This document shows, piece by piece, positions 60,040-64,000 of a stretch of 64,000 bases of DNA. Source of the DNA: a virus; the IMG/VR virus record IMGVR_UViG_3300030328_002122, positions 62,366-126,365 of that record. One strand, given 5' to 3'. A program made the translations under genes and the position numbers. Every line of letters begins with the position of its first letter. Positions within the stretch are counted from its first letter, which is position 1. The notes under the pieces were generated by a model. That model did no database searches and had not been told where the DNA came from. It saw nothing but the letters and a program-made list of their open reading frames with translations.

Positions 60040-61914
60040 TTAAATAGGAAATGCAAAATTAGGTATAGTATTATCTCTAACAGGCCAAGGAACAACTCCA
60101 CCACCAGAACCACCACCACTTACATTATTATTATTTACAACACTATTATTAGTGATTATTGATCCACCACCACCAGTTCTTTTTTCTTCTGCAAGTTCAC
60201 TATTTGCAGTTGCAACTGCACTACCTAATAGTGTTTTTAACTCTGTAGTTAATTGTTCAACAAGTTTTGCATCTTGATTTCTTCCTTTATAATCAAGGCC
60301 TCTGTAAACATTTTCACCAGACTCTGATCTTGCAATTCTATCTTTTGCTTCTTGTATCTCTGTTTGAACTTGAACTCTTTTTTGTTCATCAGTTGGTGTT
60401 TTTACTAATTCCTCTAATTCAACATCAGCTGGTTCTTGAACTGTTTCTTCAACTGGTGTGTCATTTTTCAGAAATGGTATATACCCCTCTAAAAAGTCTG
60501 GTATAACTGCTCTTGCAATATCTTTAACATTTATATCAAATAAACCACCAAAGAAATCTGTAACTTTTTTTACTGTCTTTTCAAACAATTCACTTATGTT
60601 TGGAAGTTCTGGTAGTTTTAAGTTGGTTAATACATCTCTTACATCTTTAAATGGGTCAAATGTGGTTAGAAAAGTTCGTAAACTACCAAAGATATCTAGG
60701 TTTGCAAAGAACTCTCTGATATCACCAAAAAGATCTAGGTTTGCAAAGAACTCTCTAATACTACCAAAAAGATTTAAGTTTGCAAAGAAACCTCTTATAT
60801 CTTCAATTTTCTGACCTACTGTATCTGGTATAGAAGTAAAAAATCCTACAAGGTCATCATATATACCAGTTATTCTTTCAATAAATGCATCTGATGGAGT
60901 AAATGCAGCTATGGCTGCAGTAAACATATTACTAATAAAATCACTTACATTTTGCAAAAATCCATTGATAAGATCCTCAAAAGAAAAACTATCAAGTTTT
61001 GCAGCTATTTCTTCAAATCCAAGTTTTGTCAAGAGCCAAGATGTTAGATCTTTTAACAAATCAAGTGGAAGTCCTATGATAGTAGAATAAAATTCTATAC
61101 TAGCTTGTTTTATCGCTTCCATAATACTGCCAGTTTCTCTCCAAGTATCCATGAAACTCTTAAATGCATCATACAATCCTTTTGCAGTTACCAAAATTCC
61201 TGCTACTATTGCAACGATAACTGCACCTGTAGCAGCTGCACCTAATCCTATGACTCCACCAATTGCAGTTAGACCAGCAGCGATTGCAGTAAAAGCCCCA
61301 CCAAGACTTGTTACGATACCAACTATTTTAACTATCGCCCAACCACCTAAAACTGCACTTAATGTTGTCATTTGAGCAGTATGATCAGTAAATAAAGTTT
61401 TTAATTCTTCCCATGATGGTGAAGTGATAAAGCCTAATATTGCAGGCCAAAAAGGATGCAAAACAAATTTTTTCACACCTTCTACAATCGCAAGTGCTTT
61501 TTCTGTTATTTTAGGCCATTCCTCACTATCCATAAATGATAGTAATCCAATCAGAGCAGCACCAAACAAGAATTTTTTTGCAAGATTCCAAATACCACCA
61601 GCTGCTTTCTTTGCAGAATCTAATGCATTTTTTTCTATAATACCAGTTAGAGTACCTACACCCTTTGTAACACCAAAAATACCTTTTTTTATAACTTTAA
61701 ATATTGACAGTTGTTCTCTTTTATCTTCTGTTTCTTTTGCATCAGTTTTGTTTTTATCTTGTAGTTCAACACCTTGTGCTTGGGCCATTTGATTTTGAGT
61801 ATCAGATATATTTTCTAATACTTTCAAAAGTCCTTCTTGACCTTTATTATTTGCTTGTTGTTCTGAAACTAAGGTTTTGAAATCTTTAGCGCCACCAAAA
61901 CTTACTTCTACCAT
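60040..61914 (-). CDS. Tail tape-measure-like protein
   Basis: 624 residues on the minus strand. An N-terminal coiled coil (about 1-75) is followed by long hydrophobic Ala/Gly-rich segments (AALIGLLSFM, GGAFTAIAAGLTAIGGVIGL, AATGAVIVAIVAGILVTA), typical of tape-measure proteins. Three near-repeats of 13 residues (FFANLNLFGSIRE, FFANLDLFGDIRE, FFANLDIFGSLRT) occur at about 371-413. The C-terminus is polar with a Gly/Asn-rich stretch. Its place after gp26 with a frameshift signal supports the role. T4 gp29 has 590 residues, so the size fits. Confidence 0.7.
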   Translation of the reverse strand: MVEVSFGGAKDFKTLVSEQQANNKGQEGLLKVLENISDTQNQMAQAQGVELQDKNKTDAKETEDKREQLSIFKVIKKGIFGVTKGVGTLTGIIEKNALDSAKKAAGGIWNLAKKFLFGAALIGLLSFMDSEEWPKITEKALAIVEGVKKFVLHPFWPAILGFITSPSWEELKTLFTDHTAQMTTLSAVLGGWAIVKIVGIVTSLGGAFTAIAAGLTAIGGVIGLGAAATGAVIVAIVAGILVTAKGLYDAFKSFMDTWRETGSIMEAIKQASIEFYSTIIGLPLDLLKDLTSWLLTKLGFEEIAAKLDSFSFEDLINGFLQNVSDFISNMFTAAIAAFTPSDAFIERITGIYDDLVGFFTSIPDTVGQKIEDIRGFFANLNLFGSIREFFANLDLFGDIREFFANLDIFGSLRTFLTTFDPFKDVRDVLTNLKLPELPNISELFEKTVKKVTDFFGGLFDINVKDIARAVIPDFLEGYIPFLKNDTPVEETVQEPADVELEELVKTPTDEQKRVQVQTEIQEAKDRIARSESGENVYRGLDYKGRNQDAKLVEQLTTELKTLLGSAVATANSELAEEKRTGGGGSIITNNSVVNNNNVSGGGSGGGVVPWPVRDNTIPNFAFPI

Positions 61915-61923
61915 TTTTCTGTC

Positions 61924-62250
61924 CTACTTTTTCGCAAAGGTTTCTTTTGCATAGAAAGCTGCAACTATAGCTGCAACTGATACAAAGTATGTTGGAGCCA
62001 TATCACCTAATATACCACTTGCTTTATCTAATCCAATCCACTCTGCAAGAACTACTGAAAAAGGATATAATAACATACCAAACAATGCAAACCATGCCAT
62101 GTTGCGTTGTGCATCGGCCTTCTTATCTTCATTCTCTAATCTCATCATTTCTTTACTCATTGCAATTTCCTCATCGCTTACTATCCCATCTCCATCCACA
62201 TCAAAATCTGCATATTGTGAACCTTTTTCTAATTTCTTTTGTGCAGCCAT
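61924..62250 (-). CDS. EF-hand membrane protein
   Basis: 108 residues from ATG 62250 (minus strand), with GAGAGGAAAG upstream. A canonical calcium EF-hand loop DVDGDGIVSDEE sits at about 16-27, followed by a charged helix and two membrane segments (MAWFALFGMLLYPFSVVLAEW and TYFVSVAAIVAAFYA). Similar proteins exist in marine T4-like phages beside tail genes. Perhaps calcium-dependent in membrane contact (inference). Confidence 0.7.
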   Translation of the reverse strand: MAAQKKLEKGSQYADFDVDGDGIVSDEEIAMSKEMMRLENEDKKADAQRNMAWFALFGMLLYPFSVVLAEWIGLDKASGILGDMAPTYFVSVAAIVAAFYAKETFAKK

Positions 62251-62303
62251 TTTACTTTCCTCTCTATAATCCAAATGATGTTTAATTGATATAAAATCTA
62301 CCA

Positions 62304-62426
62304 CTAACAGTTACATTTACTACACTCGCAACCTGTACAAACATCATTTGCACATTGTTCACATTCTTTTTCACAATGACAATCATGTCCACACTTTTTA
62401 CATTTTCCGTTACAAGTACAACTCAT
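62304..62426 (-). CDS. Cys-rich metallothionein-like peptide
   Basis: 40 residues, 13 cysteines and two histidines, in a minus-strand ORF with a strong ribosome binding site (AAGGAGAG, six bases before ATG). It reads MSCTCNGKCKKCGHDCHCEK followed by ECEQCANDVCTGCECSKCNC. CxC and CxxC clusters throughout suit binding of several metal ions. No membrane or signal sequence. Lies between gp26/gp51-like and the EF-hand gene, in the late tail operon. Confidence 0.78.
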   Translation of the reverse strand: MSCTCNGKCKKCGHDCHCEKECEQCANDVCTGCECSKCNC

Positions 62427-62445
62427 AGTGCTCTCCTTGTTCTAT

Positions 62446-62643
62446 TTATCCTTTTCCATCTGCTTTAGCTTGTCTTTCAGCGGTTTTTTCATCATCTAAC
62501 CATTGAAGAAGAAGTTTTGTGTATATTTCCCTCTCCCAAGGCATCATATATTCTAGTTCTGTTAAAGAATACTTATGATGTTGCATAAGTTGGAAATTTA
62601 ATTGATAATAGTTTTCCAACGTATTATGAGAGAGGGATACTAG
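62446..62643 (-). CDS. gp51: gp51-like -1 frame extension of gp26
   Basis: 65 codons open in the -1 frame relative to gp26, from the slippery site to TAA at 62446-62448. No start with a ribosome binding site is visible. The product reads NYYQLNFQLMQHHKYSLTEL, EYMMPWEREIYTKLLLQWL and a charged tail, resembling small baseplate-hub assembly proteins (gp51) or tail chaperone extensions that follow gp26 in T4-like phages. Expressed as a gp26 fusion of about 299 residues if the shift occurs. Independent initiation at an internal ATG (62586) is possible but lacks support. Confidence 0.65.
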   Translation of the reverse strand, partial: LVSLSHNTLENYYQLNFQLMQHHKYSLTELEYMMPWEREIYTKLLLQWLDDEKTAERQAKADGKG

Positions 62644-63344
62644 AAAAAATCTTGTAGTCCTTCTAATGTTAAATCACTTTCAACTTCAGTTTTAGGATTC
62701 TTCACAGTAATCTTATGTTTCACTTTAGGCATTGTTTCAAAAAAACTTTGCACTTTCACAAATTGTTCATGTGACATTGATTCAATAAAATCATCTAATT
62801 CTTTTTCTTCCATGTCGTTTTTAGTATAAACATTCTCTGCATCATATATTTGATTAACACAGCTTTTAATAACATTAAAAGTTGCAACTGCATCATTCTT
62901 TCCATCTGTAATTTTTACAACTTTGCTTATTTCTGGATAATCAAATACTATCCCTACATCATCACTAATTTTTATATTATTAGTATGATCTTTGTCTTTA
63001 ATACATTGTACTTCAGATAGATTTACATCTACTTTTACTTTTGTTTCTTCATCATCTGGACAAATTACTGTAACAGCAGTTGTTTCTCCAATAGACTTAC
63101 ATCTAATCTGTAAAAATACATATTCTATATCAAATGTTGGTAATTTTTTTGAATCTAATTTACCAAACGTACACGCATCAATAAGATCCTGTACTGCACG
63201 TATTAAAGATTGTTGACTTCCTTCTTGTTGTGCTAACATTAACATTTTTTCTTCTTTCACAAGAAAGGGTCTAAACTCTACTTTTTGTCCTGTAGAGGGT
63301 AATGTCAATTCATATTTAGCGGTTGCTAACTTTGGTAACGCCAT
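62640..63344 (-). CDS. gp26: Baseplate hub / tail assembly protein gp26 family
   Basis: 234 residues. The N-terminus KYELTLPSTGQKVEFRPFLV, then KEEKMLMLAQQEG and LDACTFGKL-like segment IDACTFGKLDSKKLPTFDIE, is the T4_baseplate (gp26) signature. A later part, FDYPEISKV and ESMSHEQFVKVQSFFETMP, completes the family pattern. In T4 it belongs to the hub assembly pathway; in other phages the equivalent position is taken by frameshifted tail chaperones. The stop is preceded by a slippery heptamer. Confidence 0.88.
   Translation of the reverse strand: MALPKLATAKYELTLPSTGQKVEFRPFLVKEEKMLMLAQQEGSQQSLIRAVQDLIDACTFGKLDSKKLPTFDIEYVFLQIRCKSIGETTAVTVICPDDEETKVKVDVNLSEVQCIKDKDHTNNIKISDDVGIVFDYPEISKVVKITDGKNDAVATFNVIKSCVNQIYDAENVYTKNDMEEKELDDFIESMSHEQFVKVQSFFETMPKVKHKITVKNPKTEVESDLTLEGLQDFF
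62643..62649 (-). promoter_or_regulatory. -1 ribosomal frameshift site
   Basis: On the minus strand the heptamer T-TTT-TTC is in frame with gp26 and is followed at once by its TAG stop. The X-XXY-YYZ pattern is canonical. A Shine-Dalgarno-like GAAGGA (62658-62663) lies 8 nt upstream, in the range known to stimulate -1 shifts in dnaX. Confidence 0.65.
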
Positions 63345-63369
63345 AATTTAATTTTCTCCTCATATTATA

Positions 63370-64000
63370 TTATCTTGCACCAGTACCGATTACTGATGTT
63401 AGGGTTTGTCCACCAGAAACAGTTTTGGGTGGATTTTGAGTTGCAAATGTTCTGGTATCACTATTATCCATTACTTGTCCATTTGCATCTATAAAAACAA
63501 AATCTCTGAAAACAAAAGAAACCTCTTGTCTTGCAATGTCCATATTTTGAGCGCTAAACTCTACTGCACCAACTGTTTTTGGAAAACATTCATTCAATCT
63601 AAGACCAGCTAATGGTAAACCATTTTTTCCTAATTGGAAAACTTCTATTGGTGTTACATACTGATTATAATATTCTAGATTGTAATTATTTGGTTTAACA
63701 ACAAGATCTTGCCACTTTAAGAAATACTGTCTTTCAAAATGTTCTGCTGATAAAAAGAATGTCATACTTATATCTTCTGCATATGTCAATCCCTGAGCCA
63801 TTTCATAAGTTGGGCCATATACTGTTTCGTTTGTAACAGTTCTTATATTTTTACCAGGCATGGTGAACGCTTCAACTCTAAAAGATACGTGTCTATCTGC
63901 GTCTGGATCTCTTATTGCTGGTGGTGATGTTATTTTTACTTCAAATCTATTTGCAAGTGCATGACCACCATACTTACTAAAACTTGCAATGAACTCATCT
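63370..64000 (-). CDS. Tail-tube family protein (gp19/gp54-like), 5' end outside window
   Basis: About 209 codons in the window; the frame stays open to the edge (FIASFSKYGGHALANRFEVK is upstream of the first visible ATG at 63861), so the true start lies beyond. FTMPGKNIRTVTNETVYGP, QGLTYAEDISMTFFLS and LRLNECFPKTVGAVEFS are typical of T4-like tail-tube gp19 and tube-initiator gp54 relatives. First gene of the leftward tail module in view. Which of gp19 or gp54 cannot be settled here. Confidence 0.8.
   Translation of the reverse strand, partial: DEFIASFSKYGGHALANRFEVKITSPPAIRDPDADRHVSFRVEAFTMPGKNIRTVTNETVYGPTYEMAQGLTYAEDISMTFFLSAEHFERQYFLKWQDLVVKPNNYNLEYYNQYVTPIEVFQLGKNGLPLAGLRLNECFPKTVGAVEFSAQNMDIARQEVSFVFRDFVFIDANGQVMDNSDTRTFATQNPPKTVSGGQTLTSVIGTGAR

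Noticed and set aside
60267-61792. Several + strand ORFs opposite the tape-measure gene
   Set aside because: They are shadows of the minus-strand gene, have low-complexity hydrophobic translations, no ribosome binding sites, and the minus frame has clear domain and repeat structure.
1-64000. Insertion sequences, transposases or integrase/attachment sites
   Set aside because: No transposase, integrase or terminal inverted repeats typical of mobile elements were recognised; gene order is that of a strictly lytic T4-like phage.

Overview
The window is an AT-rich, gene-dense stretch of a T4-like myovirus genome. Genes are packed head to tail with short overlaps. It carries the T4 replication core in T4-like order (sliding clamp gp45, clamp loader gp44/gp62, RegA, polymerase gp43, UvsX, helicase gp41, primase gp61, RNase H, gp59, gp33, gp32) and a T4-type tail block (gp26, a tail-tube family protein, a tape-measure-like protein). 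The host is most likely a marine alphaproteobacterium, with SAR11/Pelagibacter as the best guess. The strongest clue is a phage-encoded tmRNA in the circularly permuted two-piece form typical of Alphaproteobacteria. Low G+C, a ribosomal bS21, Hsp20, PhoH, MazG, B12-dependent ribonucleotide reductase and ThyX fit marine T4-like phages. The host assignment is inference.

Layout. 1-18204 (+): a DNA methyltransferase cut by the window edge, a DUF932 protein, Hsp20, then the replication module. An accessory block at 8587-15255 sits between gp43 and uvsX: a DUF4338/DruA-like protein, a cytidylyltransferase, two glycosyltransferase-like proteins, a DUF262-like/HNH protein, GMP reductase and MazG. 18256-43057 (+): late region with a nuclease-like protein, a ligase-type (KxDG) DUF6267 protein, an HxGH nucleotidyltransferase, three giant paralogous LamG tail-fibre-like proteins, small virion-type proteins, and a lysis cassette (holin-like membrane proteins, overlapping Rz/Rz1-like spanins, class 3 lipase). 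43101-59325 (+): primase, class II RNR, a nuclease, two apparent uptake genes (a BMP-family periplasmic binding protein and a one-repeat Na+/phosphate cotransporter-like protein), bS21, RNase H, two peptidoglycan hydrolases, two candidate small RNAs, PhoH, a RecB-family exonuclease, the tmRNA, gp33, gp59, ThyX and gp32. 59556-64000: one + gene, then a leftward (-) tail module: tail-tube family protein, gp26 with a perfect slippery heptamer at its stop codon, a Cys-rich metallothionein-like peptide, an EF-hand membrane protein, and the tape-measure-like protein.

Regulation. Many transcription units begin with host sigma70-type promoters (TTGACA, 17-bp spacer, TATxxT). Several also contain a T4 late-promoter-like TATAAATA that overlaps the -10. 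Rho-independent terminators follow hsp20, the Na/Pi-like gene, both candidate sRNAs and gp32.

Observations most worth follow-up: (1) five proteins, two of them likely enzymes, start with an N-terminus like the T4 capsid-targeting sequence, suggesting proteins packaged in the head and ejected into the host; (2) the paired phage uptake genes; (3) the permuted tmRNA; (4) two small RNA units with strong promoters and terminators, one presenting a CU-rich loop complementary to GAGAGAG-type ribosome binding sites; (5) a probable programmed -1 frameshift in gp26 upstream of the tape measure; (6) a 40-residue peptide with 13 cysteines.
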